Position numbers and translations under genes: made by a program. Shown here piece after piece: positions 1-9,853 of a DNA stretch of 64,000 nucleotides. How positions within the stretch are numbered: position 1 is the stretch's first letter; every line of letters starts with the position of its first letter. The stretch covers positions 229,892 through 293,891 of the forward strand of contig FXAI01000007.1 of the NCBI GenBank assembly GCA_900177435.1. The letters are read 5' to 3'. Source of the DNA: Alteromonadaceae bacterium Bs31. Lineage in GTDB: Bacteria > Pseudomonadota > Gammaproteobacteria > Pseudomonadales > Cellvibrionaceae. The notes beneath the pieces are model-generated. The model worked only from the letters and a program-made list of their open reading frames with translations. It was not told the origin of the DNA and made no database searches.

Positions 1-556
1 TAATCGCATTCGCGTCAAATGAAACCTTGCCAATTCCGCCATGAATAATGCCACCCTTGTCTGCACGAAAACGCACCTGACCTGCCTTGGCTTTTTTAAC
101 CGCAGCAGCAACATCGGGAGTTACTGTGCCGGTTTTAGGGTTTGGCATTAAACCGCGAGGACCAAGTACCTGTCCCAGCTTACCAACTACACGCATTGCA
201 GCTGGATCAGCGATTACAACATCAAAGTCCATCATGCCGCCTTTAATTTGGTCGGCAAGTTCGTCCATACCGACAAACTCTGCACCAGCTTCTTTCGCCG
301 CATCAGCACTTGCGCCCTGGGTGAATACCGCAACACGCACATCTTTACCAGTACCATGAGGCAAACTGGTTGCACCACGCACAGCCTGATCCGATTTACG
401 AGGATCAATACCTAGATTAATTGCAGCATCAACGGTTTCTGAAAACTTAACTGTGGAGAACTCTTTAAGCAGAGCCACAGCTTCATCGATACCGTAGACT
501 TTGCCAAACTCAACTTTCTCTCGAATTGCTTTTTGTCTTTTTGTTAACTTTGCCAT
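1..556 (-). CDS. rplA: 50S ribosomal protein L1 (partial, C-terminus outside window)
   Basis: L1 binds 23S rRNA at the L1 stalk and, in enterobacteria, represses its own operon by binding the rplK leader. The visible 185 codons begin [16 protein letters not shown] and contain the family segments [29 protein letters not shown] and the near-invariant [16 protein letters not shown]. The ATG lies one base from the rplK stop codon, so translation is probably coupled. The gene runs off the left window edge; L1 is normally about 231 residues, so roughly 45 are missing here. Confidence is high. Confidence 0.97.
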   Translation of the reverse strand, partial: MAKLTKRQKAIREKVEFGKVYGIDEAVALLKEFSTVKFSETVDAAINLGIDPRKSDQAVRGATSLPHGTGKDVRVAVFTQGASADAAKEAGAEFVGMDELADQIKGGMMDFDVVIADPAAMRVVGKLGQVLGPRGLMPNPKTGTVTPDVAAAVKKAKAGQVRFRADKGGIIHGGIGKVSFDANAI

Positions 557-557
557 G

Positions 558-989
558 TTACACACCCTCCACATCAAGGCCCATTGCACGGGCCGAACCA
601 GCAATAGTGCGCACCGCTGCATCCATATCACCTGCAGTCAAGTCAGGCTCTTTGGCTGTTGCAATTTCTTCCAGTTGAGCACGTGTAACCTTGCCAACTT
701 TTTCAGTATTTGGCCGACCACTGCCGCTCTTAATACCTGCTGCTTTTTTTAGCATGTATGAAGCTGGCGGTGTTTTCATGGTGAAGGTAAAGCTGCGATC
801 ACTATAGACAGAAATCACAACAGGTACCGGAGCACCGGGCTCCTGGCTTTGGGTCTGCGCGTTAAACGCTTTACAAAACTCCATAATGTTCACGCCATGT
901 TGACCGAGAGCCGGACCAACGGGTGGACTTGGATTAGCCTGACCGGCTTTTACCTGCAGCTTAATATAAGCTTCAATTTTCTTTGCCAT
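558..989 (-). CDS. rplK: 50S ribosomal protein L11
   Basis: L11 forms the GTPase-associated centre with 23S rRNA and L10/L12. The 143-residue product starts [20 protein letters not shown] and carries the [22 protein letters not shown] segment of all L11 proteins and the C-terminal RNA-binding part (GTARSMG region, here [12 protein letters not shown]). A longer frame extends 29 codons upstream, but its residues match nothing in L11 and the internal ATG gives the normal 142-143 residue length. It is transcribed with rplA one base downstream; a 272-base spacer with two hairpins separates it from nusG. Confidence 0.97.
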   Translation of the reverse strand: MAKKIEAYIKLQVKAGQANPSPPVGPALGQHGVNIMEFCKAFNAQTQSQEPGAPVPVVISVYSDRSFTFTMKTPPASYMLKKAAGIKSGSGRPNTEKVGKVTRAQLEEIATAKEPDLTAGDMDAAVRTIAGSARAMGLDVEGV

Positions 990-1261
990 ACTTAATACTC
1001 CCAATAGTGGGTTGTAACGCCTCCAAACAGTGGCACACTGTTCTTCTCTGGCTCCCCCTGCCTCACCAACAGCCAACGGCCATTACCGAGACGCGAAAAG
1101 CCCTCACTCGCAAAGCGAGGGAGAGCAGCTATCCCCGTTAACGGGGTGTATGCCGAAACCTGCCAAAAACAAGCTCCGCTAACTTTTACTACTTATTGCT
1201 ACGTCTACTACCATGCTCGCGGCGGCGACAATAAGCCACCCAAGCATTAACGGCCCTGCGA
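990..1261 (-). promoter_or_regulatory. nusG-rplK spacer with two hairpins (candidate L11-L1 operon leader)
   Basis: This 272-base spacer holds no gene. On the minus-strand transcript it can form a stem from 1101-1121 (CCCTC...GAGGG arms with a short loop) and a perfect 14-base palindrome at 1133-1146 (CCCCGTTAACGGGG). No T-run follows either, so they do not look like terminators. In other gammaproteobacteria the rplKA promoter and the L1 autoregulatory site lie upstream of rplK; assigning that role here is inference from position. Confidence 0.4.
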
Positions 1262-1795
1262 TCAGGCTTTTTCTACCTGACCAAACTCCAGCTCAACCGG
1301 CGTTGAACGACCGAAAATCAATACTGCTACCTGGAGGCGACTCTTTTCGTAGTTAACTTCTTCAACGACACCATTAAAGTCATTAAATGGTCCATCGATA
1401 ACACGAACCATCTCGCCTGGCTCAAACAATGTTTTGGGCTTGGGTTTGTCGGCAGAGTCGTCAACGCGCTGTAAAATTAATTCAGCTTCTTTATCGGTAA
1501 TTGGTGCTGGCTTATCGGCCTTTCCGCCAATAAAACCCATAACCCTGGGAGTCTCTTTAACAAGATGCCAAGCTTCGTCACCAAGTTCCATATTCACCAG
1601 AACATAGCCCGGGAAAAATTTGCGCTCGGACTTTCTCTTTTGGCCACCGCGCATTTCCACGACCTCTTCGGTTGGCACCAAGACCTCACCGAAGCTTTCC
1701 TGCATTTTATGCAGCTCTATGCGCTCTTTAAGCGCGGCGGCTACTTTTTTTTCGTAACCTGAATAAGCGTGAACGACGTACCATCGCTTTGCCAT
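1262..1795 (-). CDS. nusG: Transcription termination/antitermination protein NusG
   Basis: NusG binds RNA polymerase and couples it to Rho or to the ribosome. The 177-residue product starts [20 protein letters not shown], the typical NGN-domain opening, includes [11 protein letters not shown] and ends with the KOW domain ([22 protein letters not shown]). A longer frame reads 47 codons further upstream into secE, but the internal ATG gives the family length and opening. It lies 15 bases after the secE stop, the conserved secE-nusG operon. Confidence 0.97.
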   Translation of the reverse strand: MAKRWYVVHAYSGYEKKVAAALKERIELHKMQESFGEVLVPTEEVVEMRGGQKRKSERKFFPGYVLVNMELGDEAWHLVKETPRVMGFIGGKADKPAPITDKEAELILQRVDDSADKPKPKTLFEPGEMVRVIDGPFNDFNGVVEEVNYEKSRLQVAVLIFGRSTPVELEFGQVEKA

Positions 1796-1809
1796 ACTAA
1801 GAACGACCC

Positions 1810-2181
1810 CTATCCGATAATTAAAGACGCCAAATAGCCGAGACCTGTATCCAGCCCCCACAACATGATGGCGGTAACCACAACAACAGCCGAAACAATC
1901 AGCGTCGTCTGGGTCGTTTCTTGACGCGAGGGCCATACAACCTTTCGCACTTCAACCTGAGCAGCCTTCAACAGCGCCCAGAATGCACTACCTTTTGCGG
2001 TGCTTACAGCAATGTATGCTGCAGCAGCACCAACAACAAGCAAAACAAGCACGCGATATAGAAGAGCAAAATCATTAGCGTAGTAGGAGTTAGCAAATGC
2101 GCCACCAAAAACCAGCGCTGCAACAACCAACCACTTCAAACCATCTAAACGAAACTCTACTTCTTCAACCTTGGCGCTCAT
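1810..2181 (-). CDS. secE: Preprotein translocase subunit SecE
   Basis: SecE clamps SecY in the Sec translocon of the inner membrane. The 123-residue product has three hydrophobic segments (about 15-33, 36-58 and 95-120) like the three-helix SecE of E. coli and Pseudomonas, and the conserved amphipathic stretch [20 protein letters not shown] at about 77-96. It lies between tRNA-Trp and nusG, the usual gammaproteobacterial order. Confidence 0.95.
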   Translation of the reverse strand: MSAKVEEVEFRLDGLKWLVVAALVFGGAFANSYYANDFALLYRVLVLLVVGAAAAYIAVSTAKGSAFWALLKAAQVEVRKVVWPSRQETTQTTLIVSAVVVVTAIMLWGLDTGLGYLASLIIG

Positions 2182-2240
2182 ATCTTTCTCTTCGATTCAG
2201 AGGATTCTCACCGAACAACTTTAGCGACACCCTTTTTGTA

Positions 2241-2316
2241 TGGCAGGCCAGGAGGGACTCGAACCCCCAACTTTCGGTTTTGGAGACCGACGCTCTACCA
2301 ATTGAACTACTGGCCT
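2241..2316 (-). tRNA. tRNA-Trp (CCA anticodon)
   Basis: The reverse complement folds as a 76-base cloverleaf with acceptor arms AGGCCAG and CTGGCCT, discriminator G and encoded CCA. The anticodon loop CTCCAAA gives anticodon CCA. The T-arm GGGGGTTCGAGTCCC is standard. It sits 59 bases before secE and is probably co-transcribed with the tRNA genes upstream and with secE. Confidence 0.97.
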
Positions 2317-2395
2317 GTATTTCTCTACACGCAAAAAGGCTGGTACAAACCAACCTTTACGCAAGCCCCAAAACTCAGAGGCTTATTATCAATAA

Positions 2396-2471
2396 TGGAG
2401 CTCATAATCGGAATTGAACCGATGACCTCACCCTTACCAAGGGTGTGCTCTACCATCTGAGCTATATGAGC
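2396..2471 (-). tRNA. tRNA-Thr (GGT anticodon)
   Basis: The reverse complement gives a 76-base tRNA with acceptor arms GCTCATA and TATGAGC, discriminator T and encoded CCA. The anticodon stem CACCC/GGGTG encloses TTGGTAA, anticodon GGT. Only 79 bases separate it from tRNA-Trp; many relatives have tuf in this gap. Confidence 0.97.
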
Positions 2472-2510
2472 ACTAACCTTTCTCGCTACCCTCAGAGGGC
2501 TATGCAAAAC

Positions 2511-2584
<74 letters not shown>

Positions 2585-2877
2585 CTTTATACAACTCTTA
2601 GTCGTACCCCACAGAAAGCCGAACCAAGCGGCGACTCTCAAACACCCTCAACGCAGCTTTCTATACAGCTCCAGGGTGATACGAATACGTCCTTACTAAA
2701 ATGCCAGCGCAGGGGGCTATTATTTTTTGGAGCATAGCTCCACACCCGTAGGGTCGCCGACGAAGCCGGCGCTCATCCTGCCAAGCAGGAAGTGGGACCA
2801 GACGGAGGCTCTCAACCACCGCCACACGCAGGCCTTTTCAGTTCTGCGATGGTACAACTACCTTCTTACTACAATAC
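2585..2877. other. Spacer inside the tRNA cluster, no gene seen
   Basis: This 293-base gap between tRNA-Gly and tRNA-Tyr is unusually long for a tRNA operon. I see no convincing coding region or further tRNA. A short perfect stem (TGGAGC/GCTCCA at 2728-2742) lies beside a T-run at 2723-2728 on the plus strand, but the T-run precedes the stem on that strand and reads as A on the other, so it is not a clear terminator. Confidence 0.5.
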
Positions 2878-2961
2878 TGGTGCAGGGGGGTGGATTCGAA
2901 CCACCGAAGCTTGCGCGTCAGATTTACAGTCTGATCCCTTTGGCCACTCGGGAACCCCTGC
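2878..2961 (-). tRNA. tRNA-Tyr (GTA anticodon)
   Basis: The reverse complement is an 84-base class II tRNA with a long variable arm, acceptor arms GCAGGGG and CCCCTGC, discriminator A and encoded CCA. The anticodon stem CAGAC/TCTG encloses GTA. Length and long variable arm are as expected for bacterial tRNA-Tyr. Confidence 0.97.
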
Positions 2962-2996
2962 AGGAGTTTTTTCTTCATAATATATGAAGCTATATT

Positions 2997-3072
2997 TGGA
3001 GCTGGTGAGAGGAGTTGAACCCCCGACCGGCTGATTACAAGTCAGCTGCTCTACCAACTGAGCTACACCAGC
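2997..3072 (-). tRNA. tRNA-Thr (TGT anticodon)
   Basis: A 76-base tRNA on the minus strand has acceptor arms GCTGGTG and CACCAGC, discriminator T and encoded CCA; anticodon TGT lies in the loop CTTGTAA. It is the first gene of the tRNA cluster in the direction of transcription, 47 bases downstream of the SPOR-protein stop codon. Confidence 0.97.
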
Positions 3073-3119
3073 TCTTTTCCACACGTGAGCAAGACTGCCC
3101 AAAACGTGGAGGCGGGATT

Positions 3120-3857
3120 CTAGTGAATGTTGTCCTGCGAAGCAACATCTAAACAGAAATTTTGTCGTCTCTCTATGTCATTTATCCCTTCCATGACCCT
3201 TCCCCAGGCCAAACTGCTCATTTTTGCAGCCTCCCCAGGCGCTAACATGACCCAATTTTCCCAGTAAGTACGCTCGATTACTTTCTTTTCTGGCTTCAGG
3301 CCCAGAGAACGCATTTTTTTAAGGTGCTGCTCGGCCAGATCTTCATGACTGAACATGCCTAGCGATATACCATTGGCCAATTCGCCTTTAGGGATGATGT
3401 AGCTATCAATTTTTCTTGACTGGAGCTCTGTGAGCTTGCGCAACGCCTCCTTATGAGAACCTTCGGGGTTTAGATAGATTTGATAGCGCGAACCCGCTGG
3501 CAGCTCCAACTCTTTCAACTCAGCGCTGATATCAATTGCCGCCAGCCGCTCCAGAAATAGATCCGCTTGGCCACTATCCTTAAACGGCCCCACCATCTCG
3601 CACAGAGGGTTTTCGTCTTTTGATGGCGGGGCAGAGCCAGTATCCAGCTCGCCAGAAGCGATACCGCTCTCCGGAAAATCATTAACATTAGCCAGATCTG
3701 TATGGGTCGACTCACTTAGCAACACCAGCGTTTCAACATCGCTGTATTTGAATGGAGCACTCTGAGACGAAGCGAGAGGCGCCGGCGAAGCGAACACCAT
3801 GCCCCACACTAGCAATACAGCGTTTAAAAAAAGTAAAGAGAAAAAAATCCAGCGCAT
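3120..3857 (-). CDS. Membrane-anchored SPOR-type protein
   Basis: The 245-residue product starts with a hydrophobic segment (about 3-25) that can act as a membrane anchor or uncleaved signal. A Ser/Asp-rich linker follows, then a C-terminal half (about 87-210) resembling two rounds of the SPOR fold: AAIDISAELKELELPAGSRY and, later, LGMFSHEDLAEQHLKKMRS. SPOR domains bind denuded peptidoglycan at the septum. It follows coaX on the same strand after about 40 bases, a pairing I recall from Pseudomonas relatives. The family call rests on fold-like sequence patterns and is moderate; the exact role is unknown. Confidence 0.7.
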   Translation of the reverse strand: MRWIFFSLLFLNAVLLVWGMVFASPAPLASSQSAPFKYSDVETLVLLSESTHTDLANVNDFPESGIASGELDTGSAPPSKDENPLCEMVGPFKDSGQADLFLERLAAIDISAELKELELPAGSRYQIYLNPEGSHKEALRKLTELQSRKIDSYIIPKGELANGISLGMFSHEDLAEQHLKKMRSLGLKPEKKVIERTYWENWVMLAPGEAAKMSSLAWGRVMEGINDIERRQNFCLDVASQDNIH

Positions 3858-3899
3858 TGCCAGAACCCCGTTTGGTCTGAATCAATTAATTATTATGGA

Positions 3900-4649
3900 T
3901 CATAGCTGCTTTAGCCAGAGCAGCGCCCCTTCCAACACCAACTCGGGTGATTTTATTGAGCCACCCAACCAGGGCTGCAGAACCGCAGCATCACCGCCGG
4001 TCAAATAGAGCTTAACATCAGAGCCCATCTGCAGAGAGAAACCCTCTATTTGCGCCAACAAGCCCTGCAAACTAGCGCTCACACCCTGCTCCACGCAACT
4101 TAAGGTATCGCAGCCCGGCTGCCATTTCTGCGCCAGGGTTAACGACTCGGGCGAAACGGCGTGAGTATCTCGAAACAATGCGCGCGCACTGGCCTGTATC
4201 CCTGGCACAATCAAACCGCCGATATGCCTACCCCTTGATTCAACAAAATCCACAGTAATGGCCGTACCTGCATCCACTACCACGCAAGCTTGCTCGTTTG
4301 CGCTAAAGGCTGCCAGCATCGCCAACCAGCGATCAACACCCAGGTGAGCAAGATTTTCATACCCTGCCGTCACCCCGAGGCAATTTTTTTCAACATGCGC
4401 AAATACAGGCTTTACACCCCAAGCGGCTACACAGCGTTCAGCTAACTGCCTGTTAAATGCTTCAGGCTTTACTGAGGAAACCACTATGCGACTGGGATTT
4501 TCGCACTTTATTTTTTGCAGGAGGCTGACTGAGCCAAATTCACCATAGTCACATACACCAACGCTCTCGTCAGCCCCGGCCCGATACATCCACTTTAGCC
4601 GACTGTTGCCCGCATCAAGAGCAAGAAACCCTTCATTTTGCCCGAACAC
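3900..4649 (-). CDS. coaX: Type III pantothenate kinase
   Basis: CoaX phosphorylates pantothenate in the first step of CoA synthesis. The product has the ASKHA-fold phosphate motif DAGNSRLK at 12-19, GVDRW at 104-108, VVDAGTAITVD at 124-134 and GGLIVPG at 144-150, all typical of type III enzymes. An ATG 39 bases further upstream would give 262 residues. I prefer the GTG at 4647-4649, which has a strong GGAGGGGAG ribosome site and gives the usual ~249 residues. Either way the gene overlaps the end of birA, implying coupled translation. The birA-coaX pairing is common in gammaproteobacteria. Confidence 0.92.
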   Translation of the reverse strand: MFGQNEGFLALDAGNSRLKWMYRAGADESVGVCDYGEFGSVSLLQKIKCENPSRIVVSSVKPEAFNRQLAERCVAAWGVKPVFAHVEKNCLGVTAGYENLAHLGVDRWLAMLAAFSANEQACVVVDAGTAITVDFVESRGRHIGGLIVPGIQASARALFRDTHAVSPESLTLAQKWQPGCDTLSCVEQGVSASLQGLLAQIEGFSLQMGSDVKLYLTGGDAAVLQPWLGGSIKSPELVLEGALLWLKQL

Positions 4650-5610
4650 TGATCTCCCCTCCCAAAAACACCTCTTCCCTCTCTCCAACTTGCAGCCTCA
4701 GCCCCCCGGAGGAGGTCACACCCAGCATCTCCCCTTGAACAGTGTTTGCAGGAGATTCTAATTCAACCGTTCGCCCGAGATGCGCGTTTCTCTGCTCCCA
4801 AGCACTATGGTATTGGGAGAATCCCTCGCGCTCATAGGTCTCCAGCATCGGTAATAACCGCTCTAGCAGGTGGGCGATAATACGGTTTCGCTCCAAGCTC
4901 ACCCCCCCCACGTCGGCCAGATCCGTCCAGGCTTGATCAACCTGTGCCCCGGCTCCTTTTGCCATACGCACATTTAAACCAATGCCAACTATGACATGGA
5001 ACTCACCACTGGCATCCCCAGCTAGCTCCAGCAATATTCCACCGAGTTTTTTTCCTTTGTACAAAACATCATTGGGCCACTTGAGAACAAGCCCCTCGCA
5101 ACCAAGCCCTTCAAGCGCTTGAGCGACCGCTACACCCACCGCCAAGCTTAGCCCCTCTACCGCAGCAACCCCCTGAGAAAAGCGCCACGCCAGGGACAAA
5201 TATATATTGCCCCCGTAAGGACTTACCCACGGCCTACCGCGACGGCCGCGGCCAGCTGTTTGCTGTTCTGCAGTGCACACAAGGCCATGCACTTCAGACT
5301 GAGTAACTTTTTCGAGAAGATACTGGTTAGTTGAATCCACGCCGTTTAACACATCGAGTCGAGTTAGCAACTCAGCGGCATCGCTAGATAAGGCCGCCAT
5401 AATACTCTTTGCGCTCAGCAGCGAGAGACCGCCCTCAATACAATAGCCCTTGCCTTTCTGACTTTTCACCTCTATGCCTAACTGCTCCAGTTGTTGCAGC
5501 TGCTTCCAGACAGCCGCCCGACTGACACCAAGCAACTCCCCCAGGTTTTCGCCAGAATGATAGTTTCCATCTGCAAGTACAGCGAGCAATTGAGTTTGTT
5601 TACTTTGCAT
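4633..5610 (-). CDS. birA: Biotin-protein ligase / biotin operon repressor
   Basis: BirA activates biotin with ATP, attaches it to carrier proteins and represses biotin genes. The 325-residue product has an N-terminal winged helix (about 5-60, with GVSRAAVWKQLQQLEQLG), the biotinyl-AMP loop GRGRRGR at 120-126, KWPNDV at 177-182 and KKLGGILLE at 187-195, then a C-terminal SH3-like domain. The DNA-binding domain shows that it is the bifunctional type. It starts four bases after the alr stop codon and overlaps coaX, so alr-birA-coaX looks like one transcript. Confidence 0.95.
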   Translation of the reverse strand: MQSKQTQLLAVLADGNYHSGENLGELLGVSRAAVWKQLQQLEQLGIEVKSQKGKGYCIEGGLSLLSAKSIMAALSSDAAELLTRLDVLNGVDSTNQYLLEKVTQSEVHGLVCTAEQQTAGRGRRGRPWVSPYGGNIYLSLAWRFSQGVAAVEGLSLAVGVAVAQALEGLGCEGLVLKWPNDVLYKGKKLGGILLELAGDASGEFHVIVGIGLNVRMAKGAGAQVDQAWTDLADVGGVSLERNRIIAHLLERLLPMLETYEREGFSQYHSAWEQRNAHLGRTVELESPANTVQGEMLGVTSSGGLRLQVGEREEVFLGGEISVRAK

Positions 5611-5614
5611 AGTT

Positions 5615-6784
5615 TCAGGCGGTATTCACATAGGATCGGCGATAGCGATTGCCGAGGGAGGTCAGAATTTCATAGGAGATTGTACCAGCCGCTTGCGCCA
5701 GGCTATCTAGCGAAATTTTATCGCCAATAATCTGAGCACATTGACCGACCCGCACCGCACCGGCGGGTATATGAGTAATATCGACAATGACGCTGTCCAT
5801 GGACACGCGGCCAACCAGTGGTGCAAACCAACCTTGCTCACCCTTCGCGGATGGAAACCAGCACTCACCCTTACCTGACAAGCTGCGCAACAAGCCGTCA
5901 GCATACCCAGCAGCAATTATGGCAACACGCGCCGGCCGCTCAAAGCGGTGACTAGCGCCATACCCCACGGAACAACCACCTTCGGGAAAGTCGCGAACCT
6001 GAATAACGGGAAGGTTAAGCTCCACAACCGGGGCAAGAGCATCGTAATCCAGCGAAGGCTTACCGCCATAGAGCGCAATACCCGGCCTAACTGCATCAAA
6101 ATGATATTCAGCCCCAAGACAAATGCCCGCTGAATTTGACAGGCTCCCCTTAAGCTCCGGAAGCGTACGTTTAATTTGCACAAGCGAGCGTTCAAACCGT
6201 TTAAGCTGCGTATTATTTAATTCATGCTCGATCTCGTCTGCACAAGCCAGATGGCTCATTAGCAAATTAATTCCAGCATCACTTAATTGTTTAGGATTTT
6301 GCACAAGCTGCGCGAACTGCTCTGGCTCAAGCCCGAGGCGCCCCATGCCCGTGTCCACTTTCAGCGCGGCAGGCTGAGACCCCGGCCGAAAGCCTGCAGC
6401 CTCAAGCGCAGCGAGCCAGCGCTGTAGCATTTCTTCGCTCACCAACACCGGCTCTAGCTTTTCACGAGCAAAATCCAACTCGTCACCCGGCTCACAGCCT
6501 GCCAGAACCAGCAAGCGGCAAGCGTGGGGTTGAAGCTGAAACTCTACCTCCAGAGAGCGTAATCTTTCTGCAGCCTCAATAGCTTCTTCCAAGTAGGCGA
6601 CATAGAAAGTACGACAACCCGCCTGAACCAAAGGCCGAAGCACTCGGCCCATGCCCAAACCATAAGCGTCCGCTTTAACAACTGCCCCGCAATCGCATTT
6701 AGCGGCAAGCCTAGATTTGAGAGTGCGCCAATTTTTGGCCACAGAAGCGAGATTAATAACCAGATCAGACGAGGAGCGAGACAT
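5615..6784 (-). CDS. alr: Alanine racemase
   Basis: This PLP enzyme interconverts L- and D-alanine for peptidoglycan. In 389 residues it has the PLP lysine in AVVKADAYGLG (K37), the catalytic tyrosine in VGYGASHRF (Y275) and GRVSMDSVIVD near 325, with TIM-barrel and beta domains in the usual order. The length is slightly above the typical 355-380. Whether it is the biosynthetic (alr) or catabolic (dadX) form cannot be decided; no amino-acid dehydrogenase gene lies nearby, which favours the biosynthetic role. It is first in an apparent alr-birA-coaX operon. Confidence 0.93.
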   Translation of the reverse strand: MSRSSSDLVINLASVAKNWRTLKSRLAAKCDCGAVVKADAYGLGMGRVLRPLVQAGCRTFYVAYLEEAIEAAERLRSLEVEFQLQPHACRLLVLAGCEPGDELDFAREKLEPVLVSEEMLQRWLAALEAAGFRPGSQPAALKVDTGMGRLGLEPEQFAQLVQNPKQLSDAGINLLMSHLACADEIEHELNNTQLKRFERSLVQIKRTLPELKGSLSNSAGICLGAEYHFDAVRPGIALYGGKPSLDYDALAPVVELNLPVIQVRDFPEGGCSVGYGASHRFERPARVAIIAAGYADGLLRSLSGKGECWFPSAKGEQGWFAPLVGRVSMDSVIVDITHIPAGAVRVGQCAQIIGDKISLDSLAQAAGTISYEILTSLGNRYRRSYVNTA

Positions 6785-6945
6785 ATTTTACCAAGCTCTA
6801 ACAAAGGAGAGGAACTTATGCTGTAAGCCGGGGAGCATCAGTTTTGGGCCACCTTAATGTGTGCAGCAAGAATTGCGTTCAAGTAAAAAAGTATTCGGCA
6901 GCCGTGGGGTCTATTTTGCAATGATGGACAAATGCCCCCGAGGGC

Positions 6946-7683
6946 TTACTCAAGAAATTCTTCGGGAATATCCGCATTGGTGTAAACGTTCTGCACATCG
7001 TCCAAATCTTCGAGCGTATCAATTAAGCCTAAGGCTTTTTCTGCATCTTCCCGCGTAGTTATAGGCACCTCTATAGACGCCAGCATACTCACTTCTGCAT
7101 GAGCGGGTTCCAAACCTTCGGACACCATAGCCTCTTTTACGTTCAGGTAATCTTCAAAGGTGGTGGTAACATCGACGGAGCCATCATCGTTGCTCTCAAC
7201 ATCTTCCGCCCCCTGCTCAAGCGCAACGTCCATTACTTTGTCTTCATCCACACCTGGCTCGAAACTGATCTGACCTTTGCGAGTAAAGAGGTAGGCCACT
7301 GAGCCATCGGTACCCAGGTTTCCGCCGCGCTTGGTAAAAGCATGACGCACCTCGGAAACAGTACGATTGCGGTTATCCGTGAGGCACTCAACCAGTACGG
7401 CAACGCCGCCCACACCATAGCCTTCGTAGGTAATCTCATCGTAGTTAGCACCATCGCCACCCCCTGCACCGCGAGCAATAGCCTTGTCGATAGTATCGCG
7501 CTTCATGTTTGCACCTAGCGCTTTATCGATGGTTGCTCGCAGCTTGGGGTTATCATCCGGGTTACCACCCGCCTTCGCCGCTACCGTTAACTCACGAATA
7601 ATTTTGGTGAATATTTTTGCGCGCTTTGCATCTTGCGCAGCTTTACGGTGCTTTGTATTTGCCCACTTACTATGGCCTGCCAT
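6946..7683 (-). CDS. yebC: YebC/PmpR family protein
   Basis: The 245-residue product starts [19 protein letters not shown] and contains [11 protein letters not shown] and [19 protein letters not shown], the YebC/TACO1 family hallmarks. Members have been described as DNA-binding regulators and, more recently, as ribosome-associated factors aiding translation of proline-rich stretches; which applies here is not visible. It follows aspS after 23 bases in the same direction. In many gammaproteobacteria yebC is followed by ruvCAB; here it is followed by alr. Confidence 0.95.
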   Translation of the reverse strand: MAGHSKWANTKHRKAAQDAKRAKIFTKIIRELTVAAKAGGNPDDNPKLRATIDKALGANMKRDTIDKAIARGAGGGDGANYDEITYEGYGVGGVAVLVECLTDNRNRTVSEVRHAFTKRGGNLGTDGSVAYLFTRKGQISFEPGVDEDKVMDVALEQGAEDVESNDDGSVDVTTTFEDYLNVKEAMVSEGLEPAHAEVSMLASIEVPITTREDAEKALGLIDTLEDLDDVQNVYTNADIPEEFLE

Positions 7684-7706
7684 AATTTATCTGTTTCTCA
7701 CTGTGC

Positions 7707-9506
7707 CTACTTTGTTTGGCTTTCGCTTTTTTGCTCTTGTGCTTGAGGTTTTGCCCGCAAGCGTATGTGCAAATCTTTAAGCTGGTCCGCACCAACACTA
7801 CCCGGCGCATCGGTCATTACACACGCTGCGGTTTGGGTTTTGGGGAAAGCAATAACATCGCGAATAGATTCTGAACCGGTCATCAACATAATCAAGCGGT
7901 CCAAGCCAAAAGCCAGGCCACCGTGAGGGGGAGCACCGTACTTCAAGGCGTCTAACAAGAAGCCGAATTTTTCGCGCTGCTCGTCTTCCTCGATACCCAG
8001 AATTTGAAATACAGCCTGCTGCATCCCTTGATCGTGAATACGCACAGAGCCACCACCCAGCTCGGTGCCATTTAACACCATATCGTACGCTCGCGATAAC
8101 GCTTCAGCCGGGTTCGCCTGTAACTCTTCTGGCGAACACGAAGGCGCTGTAAACGGGTGGTGTAAAGCCGTTAAACCACCGTTATCAGTCGCTTCAAACA
8201 TTGGGAAATCCACCACCCAAAGCGGCGCCCAATCACGGGTGTATAAATTAAGATCTTCACCCAGCTTACAGCGCAGAGCACCAAGCGCTTCGGTAACAAT
8301 TTTATGGGTATCCGCACCAAAGAAAATCAAGTCGCCATTGTCTGCCTCAACGCGATCGAGTATTGCGCGACACACCTCCGCAGGAAGGAATTTAACAATT
8401 GGAGACTGTAAGCCGTTTTCCAGATCATCCTTATCGTTGACTTTAATGTAAGCCAAGCCTTTAGCGCCGTATATGGACACAAACTTAGTATAGGCATCCA
8501 CCTTTTTACGTGGAATTTCACCACCTTTGGGCACTTTCATTGCGGTAACCCTGCCCTTAGGGTCATTCGCAGGGCCCGAAAACACCTTAAACTCCACGTC
8601 TTTCATTAAGTCTTTAATGTCCACCATTTCCAGCGGAATACGCAAATCGGGCTTATCTGAACCGTATTTCTCAATGGCCTCAGAGTAAGGCATGCGGTCA
8701 AATTCACCGAGGTCCACCCCCTGTAAATCTTGGAACAGTTTACGAATCATGCCTTCAGTGACGGACATAATGCCCTCTTCGTCCATAAAGGATGTTTCAA
8801 TATCAATTTGGGTAAATTCAGGCTGACGGTCAGCACGCAGGTCTTCATCCCGAAAGCATTTAGCAATTTGGTAATAGCGGTCAAAACCGGAAACCATCAA
8901 CAACTGCTTGAACAACTGGGGCGACTGGGGCAACGCAAAAAACTGCCCTTCGTGGGTACGGGAAGGCACCAGATAATCACGAGCGCCTTCTGGAGTAGCC
9001 CGCGTGAGAATGGGCGTTTCGATATCCAAAAAGCCATTTTCATCCATATAGTTGCGAATAGCGGTGGTAACTTTCGAGCGAAAATACAGGTTTTTCTGCA
9101 TCTCCTGACGACGCAAGTCTATATAGCGATATCGCAGACGAACATCTTCACCGACGGTAATATGGGAATCCAACTGAAAGGGGGGTGTTTCAGCACTATT
9201 TAAAATCTCGAGACCAGTGCCATAAACCTCTACTTCCCCGGTAGCCATGTTGGGGTTAACCGTTGCAGCATCGCGTGCACGAACTTTGCCTTTAACTTGC
9301 AGAACATACTCTGGGCGTACCTTGTCAGCCAGAGCAAAATTCTCTTCGCCGTCGGGGTCGAAAACCACTTGCACGATGCCTTCGCGGTCACGCAGATCAA
9401 TAAAAATAACACCGCCATGATCTCGGCGGCGGTCTACCCAGCCACAGAGAGTGACTTCTTCATCAATATTTGCGGCTTTTAGCTGACCACAGTAAACACT
9501 ACGCAT
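7707..9506 (-). CDS. aspS: Aspartyl-tRNA synthetase
   Basis: AspRS charges tRNA-Asp. The 599-residue bacterial-type product starts [20 protein letters not shown], with an N-terminal OB fold containing [20 protein letters not shown]. The class II motif 2 is [16 protein letters not shown], a GAD insertion domain follows, and motif 3 is [13 protein letters not shown] near the end. A GTG four codons upstream is in frame, but the ATG at 9504-9506 has GTGGGAA at the right distance and matches homologue starts. The presence of only one tRNA-Asp/Asn-type synthetase here says nothing on discrimination. Confidence 0.97.
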   Translation of the reverse strand: MRSVYCGQLKAANIDEEVTLCGWVDRRRDHGGVIFIDLRDREGIVQVVFDPDGEENFALADKVRPEYVLQVKGKVRARDAATVNPNMATGEVEVYGTGLEILNSAETPPFQLDSHITVGEDVRLRYRYIDLRRQEMQKNLYFRSKVTTAIRNYMDENGFLDIETPILTRATPEGARDYLVPSRTHEGQFFALPQSPQLFKQLLMVSGFDRYYQIAKCFRDEDLRADRQPEFTQIDIETSFMDEEGIMSVTEGMIRKLFQDLQGVDLGEFDRMPYSEAIEKYGSDKPDLRIPLEMVDIKDLMKDVEFKVFSGPANDPKGRVTAMKVPKGGEIPRKKVDAYTKFVSIYGAKGLAYIKVNDKDDLENGLQSPIVKFLPAEVCRAILDRVEADNGDLIFFGADTHKIVTEALGALRCKLGEDLNLYTRDWAPLWVVDFPMFEATDNGGLTALHHPFTAPSCSPEELQANPAEALSRAYDMVLNGTELGGGSVRIHDQGMQQAVFQILGIEEDEQREKFGFLLDALKYGAPPHGGLAFGLDRLIMLMTGSESIRDVIAFPKTQTAACVMTDAPGSVGADQLKDLHIRLRAKPQAQEQKSESQTK

Positions 9507-9553
9507 GGTATTTCCCACTATTTAGTAGATGTAATTATTTGGCTCAATTCTGG

Positions 9554-9853
9554 CTACTTGGTAGTGGCAGAATCACTTTTTTTAGCTGTTTTCGGTTTCT
9601 CGCCCTTATTGCTGCTAGGGGACGACTTGCTACTGGATGACTCGCTATCACCGGCAAGATTCTTTTTCTTCCCCGACTTAAAATCGGTTTCATACCATCC
9701 GCCACCTTTCAAGCGGAATGCGGCAGCCGACACTTTTTTCTTCAACGTAGCCGAATCACACTCCGGGCAATCGGATAGAGGGGCATCACTGATTTTTTGC
9801 AGTGCCTCCAGTTCATGACCACAGGATTCACAGCGATACTCGTAAATTGGCAT
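9554..9853 (-). CDS. FmdB-family zinc-ribbon protein
   Basis: The 99-residue protein opens MPIYEYRCESCGHELEALQK, with a zinc ribbon from two CxxC pairs (CESC at about 8-11 and CPEC at 29-32), the FmdB/CxxC_CXXC_SSSS family pattern. The C-terminal third is Ser/Lys-rich and low in complexity. Function is unknown; FmdB was first described as a regulator next to formamidase genes. It precedes aspS by 47 bases on the same strand, as in other gammaproteobacteria, and probably shares its promoter. Confidence 0.85.
   Translation of the reverse strand: MPIYEYRCESCGHELEALQKISDAPLSDCPECDSATLKKKVSAAAFRLKGGGWYETDFKSGKKKNLAGDSESSSSKSSPSSNKGEKPKTAKKSDSATTK

Noticed and set aside
87..359. Plus-strand frames over rplA, rplK, nusG and secE
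   Set aside because: They are antisense to clearly identified ribosomal and transcription genes and have no family patterns.
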